This document shows positions 20,888-31,274 of a stretch of DNA of 64,000 nucleotides, in pieces. The stretch's first letter is position 1. Every line of letters begins with the position of its first letter. The notes beneath the pieces are model-generated. The model was not told the DNA's origin and did no database searches. It was given only the letters and a program-made list of their open reading frames with translations. Source of the DNA: Gemmatimonadota bacterium. Its GTDB lineage: Bacteria > Gemmatimonadota > Gemmatimonadetes > Gemmatimonadales > Gemmatimonadaceae. The stretch covers positions 1 to 64,000 of the forward strand of contig JAJPIS010000077.1 in NCBI GenBank assembly GCA_021324635.1. Reading direction: 5' to 3'. A program made the translations under genes and the position numbers.

Positions 20888-22411
20888 CTAGGGAGGGAGC
20901 GCCGCCGGCGCCGCCGCGGCCGCGCGTGACGGCAGCGCCGACGCCGCGTGGTCGGGGAAGAACAGGTCGACGGTCGTGCCGCGACCGGGTTGGCTGTCCG
21001 CCCGCACGCGACCGCCGTGAGCCTCGACGAGGTGCCGCACGATGGCGAGGCCCAGACCGGTGCCCCCGCCGCCCGCGTCGCGGGCGCGCGCCCGGTCGAC
21101 CCGGTAGAACCGCTCGAAGATGCGGGGCAGGTGCTCGCGCGCGATGCCGACGCCGGTGTCGCGGACCGAGATCCACACGCCCGGCCCGGCCGCCGACCCG
21201 GGAGCGCCGGCCGGCGGCGGACCGGCCGACGGGTCGGAGCCGCTCGCCCCGCCCGAGGGGGTGACGGGCCGGGCCGGCTCACGCCGCGCCGCGACGGTCA
21301 CCGTGCCCTCGGCCGTGTGGCGAACGGCATTCTCGATCAAGTTCGCGAGCACCTGGCGCAGCGCCGTCGGATCGACGGTGGCCGTCCGCGCGTCGTCGGA
21401 GACGCACACCTCGATCGCGACGCCCTTCGCGTCCGCCACCGGCCGCGACGGCGCCGCCGCGTCGGCGGCGACCGCGCGCACATCGGTCGCGACGGGTTGC
21501 GGCACCCACCCGCCCGACTCGATCCGACTCAGGTCGAGGAGATCGTCCACGATCCGCTGCATACGCCGCGTGTTCGCGAGAATGGTCTCGGCGAACTGGC
21601 GCCGGCGGTCCGCCGGGAGCGCGTCATCGGTCAGGGTCTCGGCGAACCCGCCGACGACGGTGAGCGGTGTCTTGAGCTCGTGCGAGACGTTGGCGACGAA
21701 GTCCTGCCGCACGGCCTCGAGCCGTCGGGTGGCGGTCAGATCGAGCAGCGCGACGACGGCGCCGCCGCCCGCGAGCGGCCGGGCGGTCAGGGCCAGCGTC
21801 CGTCCATCGATGTGCACCTCGGCCCCGTCGGTCACCTGGCCGGCGAGCGCGCCGGCGACCGACTCGCGGAATATGCGCTCACGCGAGAGCTGATCGAGCG
21901 GGAACGGTACCGGCAGACGGGCGCGCAGCAACTGCCGGCCGGTCGCGTTGATCCGCACCACCCGCTGGCGCACGTCGACCGCGAGCACACCTTCGTTCAG
22001 GGATTCGAACAGGGCCGAGAGCAAGGAGTCTTCCTCCTCGAGCGCGAGCAGGCGGGAGCCGAGTTGCTCGGCGAGGCGGTGGAGCGCGATCGCGAGGTCG
22101 CCGACCTCGCCCGGCGCCGTGAGTGAGGGGCGTCGCGTCAGGTCGCCCGCGGCGAGCGCCCGGGCGACGTCGCGCAGCTCCACGATGGGGCGGGAGACGG
22201 CGCGGGCGAACAGGAAGGCGACAACGGACGAGAGCCCGAGCGCGATGCCACCGGCCACGTAGACGTCGTGCTTGGCGAGCCGGGCGAGGTCCGGGCTCGC
22301 AGCGCCGACCGCGGCCGTGTCGAGTCGGTGGTCGATGACGACGACGACGCAAACGACGAGCACGCTCACGACCAGGAGTGAGCCGAGGAGGAGCCGCTCG
22401 GTGAGCTTCAC
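20888..22411 (-). CDS. phoR: PhoR-like sensor histidine kinase (HAMP-PAS-HisKA-HATPase)
   Basis: FVANVSHELKTPLTVVGGFAETL, NLIENAVRH, GGGGTGLGLAIVRHLVEAHGG; adjacent to phoB-like gene. Confidence 0.85.
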   Translation of the reverse strand: MKLTERLLLGSLLVVSVLVVCVVVVIDHRLDTAAVGAASPDLARLAKHDVYVAGGIALGLSSVVAFLFARAVSRPIVELRDVARALAAGDLTRRPSLTAPGEVGDLAIALHRLAEQLGSRLLALEEEDSLLSALFESLNEGVLAVDVRQRVVRINATGRQLLRARLPVPFPLDQLSRERIFRESVAGALAGQVTDGAEVHIDGRTLALTARPLAGGGAVVALLDLTATRRLEAVRQDFVANVSHELKTPLTVVGGFAETLTDDALPADRRRQFAETILANTRRMQRIVDDLLDLSRIESGGWVPQPVATDVRAVAADAAAPSRPVADAKGVAIEVCVSDDARTATVDPTALRQVLANLIENAVRHTAEGTVTVAARREPARPVTPSGGASGSDPSAGPPPAGAPGSAAGPGVWISVRDTGVGIAREHLPRIFERFYRVDRARARDAGGGGTGLGLAIVRHLVEAHGGRVRADSQPGRGTTVDLFFPDHAASALPSRAAAAAPAALPP

Positions 22412-22457
22412 GCGTCGGGTCCAGCCGCCGGTGCGTCAGCCGGTCGGCGGTCGACGC

Positions 22458-23172
22458 TCAGGGGTGGCGCGGGTGTCCGGCGCGCAGGCGGTATCCGAAT
22501 CCGCGGACGGTCTCGATGAGATCCCCCGCGGGCCCCAGCTTGGTGCGGAGCCGCTGGATGTGCATGTCGACGGTGCGGGTCTGAATGTCCGGTGCGGCTT
22601 CCCATACCGTTTCCAGCAGGTGGCCTCGTGCCTGCACCCGGCCCCGGCGCTCGGCGAGCGTGAGGAGCAGCTTGAATTCCGTCGGCGTGAGCTCGACGGC
22701 CGTGTCGTCGACGCTCACCCGGTGCGCCCCCCGCTCGATCCGGATCGGGCCGATCGTGAGCGAGTCGTGCGAAGTGTGCCCTGCGGCCCCGACCCGTCGC
22801 AAGATGGCACCGACCCGCAGGACCAGCTCCTGCGGGCTGAAAGGCTTGGTCAGGTAGTCGTCGGCGCCGAGGGACAGCCCGCGAATGCGATCGGGCTCGT
22901 CGCGGCGAGCCGTGAGCATCAGCACGGCGACATCGCGCGTCTGCTCGTCGGCCCGCAACTGCTCGAGGACGTCGAACCCCGACAGGCCCGGCAACATCAG
23001 GTCGAGCACGACCAGCGAGGGGCGGTCCTGTCGGGCCAGCCCCAGCGCGTCGTGTCCCGACGCGGCAGTCGACACCCGATAGCCCGCCTTGGCCAGGTGG
23101 TACGCGACCAGGGCGACGATGTCGGGCTCGTCGTCGACGACCAGCACACGCTCCGAGCTGACCGGCAGTGTC
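22458..23172 (-). CDS. phoB: PhoB-like OmpR-family response regulator
   Basis: RVLVVDDEPDIVALVAYHLAKAGY..., LGADDYLTKPFSPQELVLRV, C-terminal winged helix ELTPTEFKLLLTLAERRGRV. Confidence 0.85.
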
Positions 23173-23334
23173 ATTGGCCCGACGGCGGGTGCCCGGGGGG
23201 CAGGGGCGGTCGTGAAGGTCCCAGCGGCCACGCGGACAATATGCGCCGCCGGGCGCGCGTGAGGAAAGCGGCTCCCGGGGTGAGCCGGTCACGATTTGGT
23301 ATCGGCGCGACGCGCGGCGGCTGTAGTTTCCCGC

Positions 23335-24396
23335 ATGGTCGATGATGCCCTGATCCGTCGGCTGCCGAAGGCCGAGCTGCACTGCCACCTCGACGGGTCA
23401 CTCCGCCCCGAGACGCTGCTCGAGCTGGCGCAGGCGGCCGGCCAACCGCTTCCGGCGGGCGACGTGCCCGGCCTCCTGCGCGCCATGCGCGTCCCCGACA
23501 ACTGCTCGCTCGAGACGTACCTCTCCTGCTTCGCGATCACCCTCGGCGTCCTCCAATCGGCGGACGCGCTGGAGCGGGCGGCATTCGAGTTGGCGGAAGA
23601 TATGGCCGCCGAGGGGGCGTGGTACCTGGAGGTGCGCTTCGCCCCGATCCTCAGCACGCAGGGCGGCCTCTCGCCCGATGACGCGATCGTGGCCGTGCGC
23701 GCCGGACTGGCGCGCGCCGAGGGGGCCCACGGCATCGCGACCGGCATCATCGTCTGCGCGCTGCGGCATCTGAGCCCCGAGGCGTCGCTCGCGGCGGCGC
23801 GGCTCGCCGTCGCCCACCGGGCCGACGGCGTCGTGGGCTTCGACCTCGCGGGGCCCGAGGCCGGCCACCCACCGCAGACGCACGCGTCGGCGTTCCTGTT
23901 CGCGCGCGAGCACGACCTGGCGTGCACGTGCCACGCGGGGGAGGGCGACGGCGCCGACTCCGTGCGGGCGGCGATCCACCGGTGCGGGGCGGACCGGATC
24001 GGACATGGCACGCGGCTCCTCCTCGATCCCGCACTCACCGCGTACGCAGTCGATCGGCGGATCCCAATCGAGATCTGCCTCACGAGCAACGTCCAGACGT
24101 CGGCCACGCCCGACTACGCGAGCCACCCGCTCCGGGCATACTTCGACCGCGGCCTGCCCGTCGTGCTGTGCACCGACAATCGCCTCATGAGCGGCACGAC
24201 GCTCGTCGCCGAATACGCACACGCGGCACGCGCACTCCATTTCTCCTTCGAGGAGCTGGCGGCGATCGCGCGCACCGGACTGGCGTCGGCCTTTCAGCCG
24301 TGGGCCGAGCGCCAGGCGTGGCTCCGGCGCTTCGACGCCGCGCTCGCGGCCATACGTTCGGCGGCGCCGATCCCGCCGGTCACCGCCCGGGCCTGA
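23335..24396 (+). CDS. add: Adenosine deaminase
   Basis: LPKAELHCHLDGSLRPETLLEL, CHAGEGDGADSVRAAI, RIGHGTRL, CTDNRLMSGTTL. Confidence 0.92.
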   Translation: MVDDALIRRLPKAELHCHLDGSLRPETLLELAQAAGQPLPAGDVPGLLRAMRVPDNCSLETYLSCFAITLGVLQSADALERAAFELAEDMAAEGAWYLEVRFAPILSTQGGLSPDDAIVAVRAGLARAEGAHGIATGIIVCALRHLSPEASLAAARLAVAHRADGVVGFDLAGPEAGHPPQTHASAFLFAREHDLACTCHAGEGDGADSVRAAIHRCGADRIGHGTRLLLDPALTAYAVDRRIPIEICLTSNVQTSATPDYASHPLRAYFDRGLPVVLCTDNRLMSGTTLVAEYAHAARALHFSFEELAAIARTGLASAFQPWAERQAWLRRFDAALAAIRSAAPIPPVTARA

Positions 24397-24409
24397 CGGC
24401 GGCGCCCGC

Positions 24410-25273
24410 GTGGACACTGCTCGGAGCGGGACGCCGGAGACCGTGGCTCCGGCGATCGCGGCGGCGCTGGCGGCGCGCGGGGACGGCTGGCCCGGCTCCG
24501 AATCGGCCGGCGCGCGCCCGGCGATCGGCGTCGTGCTCGGCTCGGGGCTCCATGGGTTCACGCGGCACATCGACCGGGCCCGGCGGATCCCGTTCACGGC
24601 GCTCCCGGGCCTCGCGGCCGCGACCGCGCCCGGGCACGCGGGCGAGCTTCTCCTCGGCACGGTCGCGGATCGCGATGTCATCGTGCAGGTGGGGCGGCTG
24701 CACCTGTACGAGGGGCTCTCCGCCGAGCGGGTGGCGCTTCCCATCCGTGTGCTCCACGCGCTGGGCGTCCGGTCGGTGCTCATCTCCAACGCAGCCGGCG
24801 GGATCCGGGCCGGCCTCGTCGCCGGGACGCTGATGGTGGTTCGCGACCACATCAACCTGACCTGGCGCAACCCGCTCCTCGGGCCGGTACACCCGGGCGA
24901 GCCGCGGTTCCCGGACATGTCGGCGCCGTACGATGCGGCCTGCGCCGCATCCTTCCGCCGCGCGGCGTCGGCGGAAGGACTGACGGTCGCGGAAGGCGTG
25001 TACGCGGGCGTGCTCGGTCCGTCGTACGAGACGCCGGCGGAGATCCGCATGCTCGCGTCACTCGGCGCCGACGCCGTCGGGATGTCGACCGTCCCCGAGG
25101 TGCTGGTCGCGCGTGCGCTCGGCATGCGCGTGCTCGCCGTCAGTTGCATCACGAACCGCGCCGCCGGGCTCACCGCCGACCGGCTCGATCACGCCGACGT
25201 GCTGGCCACCGGCGCCCGCATCGGTCCGGCGTTCGACCGCGCCGTCCGCGCGTGGGTGGCGGGCGAGCCGTGA
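24410..25273 (+). CDS. Purine-nucleoside phosphorylase
   Basis: IGVVLGSGLHGF, RLHLYEGLSAERV, SNAAGGIR, DHINLTWRNPLLG, EIRMLASLGADAVGMSTVPEVLVAR. Confidence 0.92.
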   Translation: MDTARSGTPETVAPAIAAALAARGDGWPGSESAGARPAIGVVLGSGLHGFTRHIDRARRIPFTALPGLAAATAPGHAGELLLGTVADRDVIVQVGRLHLYEGLSAERVALPIRVLHALGVRSVLISNAAGGIRAGLVAGTLMVVRDHINLTWRNPLLGPVHPGEPRFPDMSAPYDAACAASFRRAASAEGLTVAEGVYAGVLGPSYETPAEIRMLASLGADAVGMSTVPEVLVARALGMRVLAVSCITNRAAGLTADRLDHADVLATGARIGPAFDRAVRAWVAGEP

Positions 25274-25274
25274 G

Positions 25275-26063
25275 TCAGCCGACCGGCCCGTGGCCGGCGC
25301 CGACACCCGGGGGCCGGCGCAGCCCTCGGTGGACATACGCGGCGGCCGCGCGCACGGCGGCCAGGAGCGGCGCACCGCGCGCGAGGTGGGCCGCGATCGC
25401 CGCCGACAACGTGCAACCCGTGCCGTGCGTGTGCCGCGTCACCACGCGCCGGTGACGGAGCCGGCGGGGAGGCGCCGAGCCGTCGTAGAACACATCGACC
25501 GCGGTCGGGCCGTCCAGGTGCCCGCCGGTCACGAGCGCGGCCCGTGACCCTGCCCGATCGACGAGGAGACGGGCGGCCCGCTCCATCCCGGCGAGGTCGC
25601 CCACCGGCTCGCCGGTCAGCGCGGCCGCCTCGGCGATGTTGGGGGTCACGATCGCCGCCCCGGGCAGCAGCTCGCGCCGGAGCGCGGCCGCACCCTCCGC
25701 GTCGAGCAACGGAGTGCCGGTACTCGAGAAGAGCACCGGGTCGACGACGTACGGCGCCAGCGCGTGCTCGCCGAGGGCGACCACGACCGCACGCACGATC
25801 GCGCCGGTCGCCAACATGCCGGTCTTGACCGCTGCGGGACGGAGATCGGCTGCGACGGCGTCGATCTGGGCGCGCACGAGCGCCGGGGTCAGCGGGGCCG
25901 ATGCCAGGATGGCGAGCGTGTTCTGGGCCGTGATGGCGGTGATCGCGGACGTCCCGAAGACGCCCAGGCGGGCGAAGACCCGAAGGTCCGCCTGAATGCC
26001 GGCGCCCCCGCCGGAGTCGGAGCCGGCGATCGTGAGCGCGATCGGAAGTCGGGCATCTTGCAT
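25275..26063 (-). CDS. thiD: Hydroxymethylpyrimidine/phosphomethylpyrimidine kinase
   Basis: ALTIAGSDSGGGAGIQADLRVFARLGVFGTSAITAITAQNT; KTGMLA; GTGCTLSAAIAAHLARG. Confidence 0.93.
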   Translation of the reverse strand: MQDARLPIALTIAGSDSGGGAGIQADLRVFARLGVFGTSAITAITAQNTLAILASAPLTPALVRAQIDAVAADLRPAAVKTGMLATGAIVRAVVVALGEHALAPYVVDPVLFSSTGTPLLDAEGAAALRRELLPGAAIVTPNIAEAAALTGEPVGDLAGMERAARLLVDRAGSRAALVTGGHLDGPTAVDVFYDGSAPPRRLRHRRVVTRHTHGTGCTLSAAIAAHLARGAPLLAAVRAAAAYVHRGLRRPPGVGAGHGPVG

Positions 26064-26092
26064 CCGCCGGCATCCCTCGACAGAGTGACAGC

Positions 26093-26854
26093 TTGAGATT
26101 ACTCACCTTAGCCCGGGACCTGCGACGCCGAAAGGCGCGGGAGCGCGCCCACCATTTCGTGGCCGAAGGAGTGCGGGCGGTCGACGCGCTGCTCCAGTCC
26201 CCGATCGTCGTGCGCGGGGCGCTCGTCGCGCCGCAGTTGGCGGGAACGGCACGCGGCGAGGCGTTGCGGGCGGCGCTCGCCGGCCGCGGTGTGGAGGTCC
26301 AGGAGGTGGGGGCGCGGGAGTTCGCGAGCGCCGCCGAGACCGACTCGCCGCAGGGCGTGCTGGCGATCGCCGAAGTGCCGCAGCACGGGTGGGACGAGGT
26401 CGTGGCCGGGTCCGGCACCCGCGTGCTCGCGCTCGACGCCGTGCAGGATCCCGGGAACGCCGGGACCATGGTGCGAACAGGCGCGGCGTTCGGTGCGGCG
26501 GCGGTGGTCGCCCTGCCCGGTACGGTTGACCTGTGGAACGCGAAAGTCGTCCGTAGCGCAATGGGCGCTCAGTTCACCCGCGCGGTCTTCGCGACGACCT
26601 GGGATGCACTCGACCGCTGGCGGTCGGCGAACGGGGTGACGCTCTGGGGCGCGGACGCGCAGGGTGTCCCGCTGCCGGCGCTCCGGTCCGAGATCCCGGG
26701 CCGGCTCGCGCTGGCGGTCGGAAACGAGGGCGCCGGTCTCACGGCCGAGGCCCGGCGTCGGGCCGACCGGCTCGTGAGCCTGCCGATCGAGGGTGTCGAG
26801 TCGTTGAACGTCGCCGTCGCCGCGGGGATCCTCCTGTACGAGCTGCGTGCATGA
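26093..26854 (+). CDS. TrmH/SpoU-family RNA 2'-O-methyltransferase
   Basis: FVAEGVRAVDALLQS, DAVQDPGNAGTMVRTGAAFGA, LALAVGNEGAGLTAEARRRADRLVSLPIEGVESLNVAVAAGILLYE. Confidence 0.93.
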   Translation: MRLLTLARDLRRRKARERAHHFVAEGVRAVDALLQSPIVVRGALVAPQLAGTARGEALRAALAGRGVEVQEVGAREFASAAETDSPQGVLAIAEVPQHGWDEVVAGSGTRVLALDAVQDPGNAGTMVRTGAAFGAAAVVALPGTVDLWNAKVVRSAMGAQFTRAVFATTWDALDRWRSANGVTLWGADAQGVPLPALRSEIPGRLALAVGNEGAGLTAEARRRADRLVSLPIEGVESLNVAVAAGILLYELRA

Positions 26855-27747
26855 TCGGCGATGGCGGCGCCATGGCGCGCGATCTCGGGCTCGTCCTCGT
26901 CGGGTCGGCGCCGGCGGGAGTGCCGGGCTGGTTCTGGTGGACGAGCGTCTCGGTCTGGGGCGCGCTCATCGGGTCGTTCCTCAATGTCTGCATCGCGCGC
27001 TGGCCGATGGAGCTGTCGGTCGTCGCCCCCCGCTCACACTGCCCCCGCTGCCAGCGTCCGATCACCTGGTACGAGAACGTGCCCGTCCTGAGCTGGGTCG
27101 CGCTGGGCGGCCGCTGCCGCGGGTGCCGACTCCGCATCTCGGTGCAGTATCCGGCGGTCGAGGTCGCGATCGCGCTCACCTGGTTGGCCGCGTTCGCGCT
27201 CAGCGACTCGCCGTTCACCGGGCTTCGCGTCGCCGTCTTCGTGACCATCCTGGCCGGTGTGGCGATCACCGACGCGCGCTACTACCTGATCCCGGACGGC
27301 TTCACCGTCTTCGGCCTGACGTGGGTCTGCGCGCTGTCGTTCATCGGGGTCTTCGTCGGTGAGTCGAGCGGGTTCGCGCTGCCGTACGACGCCCTGATCG
27401 GCGCCTGCGTCGGCGCGGGCGCGATCTCGATCGTCGGGTGGCTTGGCGAGGTGGTGCTCAAGAAGGAGGCGATGGGGTTCGGCGATGTCACGCTCATGGC
27501 CGTGGTCGGCGCAGCCCTCGGCCCGGCCCGGACGCTCCTGACGATCTTCCTGGGCGCGGCGGTCGGCGCGGTCCTGTTCGCGGTCGTCGTCCTGCCCGCG
27601 ACCTGGGTCCGCGCCCGCCGGGCCGGCGTCGAGTTCGAGCCGCCGCTCGTCCCCTTCGGGGTCTTCCTTGCGCCCGCCGCGGTCGGGGCCTTGCTTTGGG
27701 GTAACCGCCTGATCGCGTGGTACTTGGCGCGTATCGGGCCGACCTGA
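26851..27747 (+). CDS. Prepilin peptidase (A24, PilD-like)
   Basis: GSFLNVCIARWP, CPRCQRPITWYENVPVLSWVALGGRCRGCRLRIS, ITDARYYLIPD, MGFGDVTLMA. Confidence 0.93.
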   Translation: MIGDGGAMARDLGLVLVGSAPAGVPGWFWWTSVSVWGALIGSFLNVCIARWPMELSVVAPRSHCPRCQRPITWYENVPVLSWVALGGRCRGCRLRISVQYPAVEVAIALTWLAAFALSDSPFTGLRVAVFVTILAGVAITDARYYLIPDGFTVFGLTWVCALSFIGVFVGESSGFALPYDALIGACVGAGAISIVGWLGEVVLKKEAMGFGDVTLMAVVGAALGPARTLLTIFLGAAVGAVLFAVVVLPATWVRARRAGVEFEPPLVPFGVFLAPAAVGALLWGNRLIAWYLARIGPT

Positions 27748-27767
27748 CCCCAACCCGACGGGATGGC

Positions 27768-29027
27768 GTGCTCCGCGACTCGGCCCTGCATCGATTCACG
27801 CGCGATCTGACCGATGACGCCCGGGCCGGCCGCCTCGACCCGGTGCGCTGCCGGGACGCCGAGATCGACCGGGTGATCGACATTCTCCTCCGGTACGGCA
27901 AGAACAACCCGGCCCTGGTCGGCGCCGCCGGGGTCGGCAAGACGGCGATCGTCGAGGGGCTCGCACAACGGGTGGTTGCGGGGGACGTGCCCCTCGTCCT
28001 GCGGGATGTCCGGATCCTGTCGCTCGATCACGTCGCACTGCTCGGCGGCACGACCTACCGCGGCCAGTACGAATCGCGGATCACCGCCCTGATCGATGAG
28101 GTGACGGCGGCGACCGATGTCATTCTCTTCGTCGACGAGCTGCACAATCTCATCGGACAGGGAAGCGCGATGGGCGCGGCGATGGATGCCGGCAACATGC
28201 TCAAGCCGGCGCTCGTGCGCGGGGAGTTCCGGGTGATCGGGGCGACGACGAGCGAGGAATATGACCGCTGGGTCTGTGGCGATCCGGCGCTCGAGCGACG
28301 GTTTCAGCGGGTGGATGTGCGCGAGCTGTCGGCAGCCGATACGCTCGACATCCTGCGCGCCCGGACACTCCGGCTGGAGCGGCACCACGGCGTGGTGATC
28401 GCTGACGATGCGATCGAGGCGGCCGTGCGGCTGACGGATGAGTACGTGCCGGAGCGCGCCCGCCCGGATCGCGCCATCGATGCGCTCGATGAGGCGTGTG
28501 CGCACACCCAGGCGCTCGCTCGCTACACTGGGCCGGCGGCGGCGTTGCTCGACGACCGGCGCGCGCTGCTGCGGGGCCGCGCCCCGCGAGCCGCCGCCGA
28601 GCCGGCCGCGGCGCCGGCGGATGCCGATGCCCTGGAGCGCTTCGCGCGCACGGGCTTCGACGCCCTCGAGCGGTTCGGGGCCGAGATCGAGGCGGTGTTC
28701 GCCGGACGCTTCGGTGACGGGACGGGAGGTGCGGCGCGCGGCGCGACGGAAAGCCGCGCCGGCGACCGGCGCGACGTGCCCACCAGCGGCGCGACCGCGG
28801 GGGCCGGCGGATCGCCGGCGACGCCGCCGGCATCGGGCGCGGCACCGGGCGCGGCACCGGGCGCGGCATCGGGCGCGGCATCGGGCCCGCGGGCGCGGTC
28901 GCTCGGCGAGCTGGACGAGCTGCTGCGGATCCGGCTGGCGGAGGACGGTGTGGTCGTCCGGGCGCACGACGTCGCACGCGCGGTGGCGGTGGCGACCGGG
29001 CGCTCGGTCGTGTGGCACTCCCCGTGA
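27768..29027 (+). CDS. ClpA/ClpB-like AAA+ ATPase with a single (D1) module
   Basis: NNPALVGAAGVGKTAIVEGLAQRV, LLGGTTYRGQYESRITALIDE, ILFVDELHNLIG, GATTSEEYDRW; no second AAA module; alternative GTG start at 27717. Confidence 0.82.
   Translation: MLRDSALHRFTRDLTDDARAGRLDPVRCRDAEIDRVIDILLRYGKNNPALVGAAGVGKTAIVEGLAQRVVAGDVPLVLRDVRILSLDHVALLGGTTYRGQYESRITALIDEVTAATDVILFVDELHNLIGQGSAMGAAMDAGNMLKPALVRGEFRVIGATTSEEYDRWVCGDPALERRFQRVDVRELSAADTLDILRARTLRLERHHGVVIADDAIEAAVRLTDEYVPERARPDRAIDALDEACAHTQALARYTGPAAALLDDRRALLRGRAPRAAAEPAAAPADADALERFARTGFDALERFGAEIEAVFAGRFGDGTGGAARGATESRAGDRRDVPTSGATAGAGGSPATPPASGAAPGAAPGAASGAASGPRARSLGELDELLRIRLAEDGVVVRAHDVARAVAVATGRSVVWHSP
28829..28888 (+). repeat. 12-bp tandem repeat (GGCAYCGGGCGC x5) inside the AAA+ CDS
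   Basis: ggcatcgggcgc ggcaccgggcgc ggcaccgggcgc ggcatcgggcgc ggcatcgggccc. Confidence 0.92.
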
Positions 29028-30289
29028 GCGGACCCACGCACGTCGCACGGGGCGTTGCATGGGGGGTGGCGGGCGTCGCGGGCGTGATGATCGGCCTGTC
29101 CGCCTGTGGCCGAGACACGCCGGCGGTGCAGGGTGGGGGCCGGTACGCCCAGGATGTGGCGCAGGCGATCCCGCGCGTCGAGCGCGCCGTCGGAATACGC
29201 TTCAAGCGGCCGCCCCGAGTCGAGTCGCGCTCCAAGGCCGACGTCCGGGCCTTTCTCGAGCGGCAGTTCGCGACCAGCCACGCGGTGCGCGACCTCGCGG
29301 GCGAGGAGGCCGTGTACAAGCTGCTCGGCATGATCCCGGACACGATGCACCTGCGCCCCGAGCTGGAGAATCTGCTGACGGAGCAGATCGCGGCGTACTA
29401 CGATCCCAAGACCAAGGTGCTCTACGTGGTCGATGGCGCCCCGCAGGTGGAGCTGAGCGTGATCATCATGCACGAGCTGGTGCATGCCCTCCAGGACCAG
29501 TACATCAACCTCGACTCGATCCAGTCCGCCGAGGGTGACAACGACCGCGCCTCGGCGGCCGACGCGATCATCGAAGGTCAGGCGGTCTTCGATCAGTTGG
29601 TGGCAATGGCCGGGAACCGGAACTTCGTCGCCATGATCCCGGGCGGCTGGGATGCCATGCGCCAGCAGATCCGGCAGAACCAGGCGTCGATGCCCGCGCT
29701 CGCAGGAGCGCCGATGGCGCTCCAGGAGACGCTCATCTTCCCGTACCTGAGCGGGACGGAGTTCATGCGCGATTTCGACGCGCGCGAGCCTGGGACGCAG
29801 CCGTATGGACCGAATATGCCGACGTCGACCCGCCAGGTGCTGCATCCCGTCGACGACTTCCTCACGCGTCGGCAGGAACCACTGCGGGTGACGCTGCCGG
29901 CGCTGCCCCGTGGGCTTCAGCCGGCCTACGTCAACGATCTCGGCGAGTTCGAGACGCGGCTCTTCCTCTACCAGCATCTCGACGACCAGGCCGCCGCGAT
30001 CCGCGGTGCGACGGGGTGGGAGGGGGACCGCTACGAGGTGGTCCAACTGCCGCAGGGACCGGCCCTGGGATGGGTGACGGTCTGGGAGTCCGCCGTGAGC
30101 GCGGCGCAGTTCCGCGACCTGCTCCAGCAGGCGATCGCGCGCCGCTACGGCGCGCATCCCGTCCGCAGCGTCTCGATCGTCGCCGCGGAGATCGGCGGCC
30201 GTCCGGCGGTCGTGTACGAGGACAAGCCGGCGGGCGCCCGTACCCTGCGGATGATCGATCCGGCGCAGGTACGCATCGAGCCGGAATAG
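29012..30289 (+). CDS. Putative zinc metallopeptidase lipoprotein (HEXXH)
   Basis: Lipobox-like GLSAC, IIMHELVHALQDQYINLDSI. Confidence 0.7.
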   Translation: MALPVSGPTHVARGVAWGVAGVAGVMIGLSACGRDTPAVQGGGRYAQDVAQAIPRVERAVGIRFKRPPRVESRSKADVRAFLERQFATSHAVRDLAGEEAVYKLLGMIPDTMHLRPELENLLTEQIAAYYDPKTKVLYVVDGAPQVELSVIIMHELVHALQDQYINLDSIQSAEGDNDRASAADAIIEGQAVFDQLVAMAGNRNFVAMIPGGWDAMRQQIRQNQASMPALAGAPMALQETLIFPYLSGTEFMRDFDAREPGTQPYGPNMPTSTRQVLHPVDDFLTRRQEPLRVTLPALPRGLQPAYVNDLGEFETRLFLYQHLDDQAAAIRGATGWEGDRYEVVQLPQGPALGWVTVWESAVSAAQFRDLLQQAIARRYGAHPVRSVSIVAAEIGGRPAVVYEDKPAGARTLRMIDPAQVRIEPE

Positions 30290-30413
30290 AGGGCGCGCCG
30301 CCCGTCCCGCTCGGCGACTCGGCGCGCGGCGAGACCCCGCCGAGCCCGTCGTGGCCAGGCCCCGACCACCCGTGACCCGAGCCCGCGCGGAGCCCGAACC
30401 GGCTCGGGCGACC

Positions 30414-31175
30414 TCAGATGCCGATCAGCTTCGAGAGGCCGAAGAGGACGACGGCGATCAGGCCGCCCAGGACGTAGCCGGTGCGGATGATGAGGCGGAG
30501 CTCGCGGTCGATCACGCCGCGGATGAGCTCCTCGATCCGCTCCTGGCTGAAGGCCAGCACCTTGCGCTCGACCATCTCCTGCACGCGGAAGCGCTCGACC
30601 AGGGCGGGGATCTTCTGCTCGATCCAGGACCAGATCGCCGGCGACAGCGCTCGGGCGAGCCGTTCGGCGGTGTCGGGCGGCAGCCAGCGGCCGGGACGTC
30701 CGATCGGGCGCTCGAGCGCCTCGACGATCTTGTCGACAGTGCGGTCGGTGAGAACGAGCCGCGCGACCATCCGCTCACGAAAGGGGAGGTCGTTCACGAA
30801 CCGGGTCAGGAACTCCTGAATCGCCTGCTCCACCGCGGGGAGCAGCTCGGTCGGGAGGATCGCGGCCAACGAGCCGTGCTCGGAATCGAGTGTATTGGTG
30901 AGCACGGCGGCGAGCTGCCGCTCGAGCGCGTCCCGCAGCCCGGAGTGCGCGATCTCCTCCATGAGATCGTGCGGGGTGAGCAGTCGCTCGCCGACGGTAC
31001 GCCCGATGCTCTTCGCGAGGCGCGGCTGGTTCTTCGGGATCGCCCCCTGAAAGCCGAACCGCCGCTGGCGTGGGCGGAAGAGCATCCACACGGCGACCGT
31101 GTCGGAGAACCCGCCGGCGATGGTCCCGATCGCGACCTGCACCGCGAACTCCAACCAGGGGTTACGGAGCGCCAC
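30414..31175 (-). CDS. DUF445 family membrane protein
   Basis: FAVQVAIGTIAGGFSDTVAVWMLFRP...GAIPKNQPRLAKSIGRTVGERLLTP. Confidence 0.8.
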   Translation of the reverse strand: MALRNPWLEFAVQVAIGTIAGGFSDTVAVWMLFRPRQRRFGFQGAIPKNQPRLAKSIGRTVGERLLTPHDLMEEIAHSGLRDALERQLAAVLTNTLDSEHGSLAAILPTELLPAVEQAIQEFLTRFVNDLPFRERMVARLVLTDRTVDKIVEALERPIGRPGRWLPPDTAERLARALSPAIWSWIEQKIPALVERFRVQEMVERKVLAFSQERIEELIRGVIDRELRLIIRTGYVLGGLIAVVLFGLSKLIGI

Positions 31176-31274
31176 GACGGAGTGACGGGAGACGCCGCGC
31201 GCGTGAGGCGGTGGCGACCGAGGCCGGCGCGGGACGACAGCGGATCACGAGCGTGAGACCCGGGGTCGCCGCGG

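Noticed and set aside
28523-30157. 544-aa minus ORF opposite the ClpB-like and metallopeptidase genes
   Set aside because: Both + strand genes have conserved motifs (Walker A, HEXXH); the minus frame has none.
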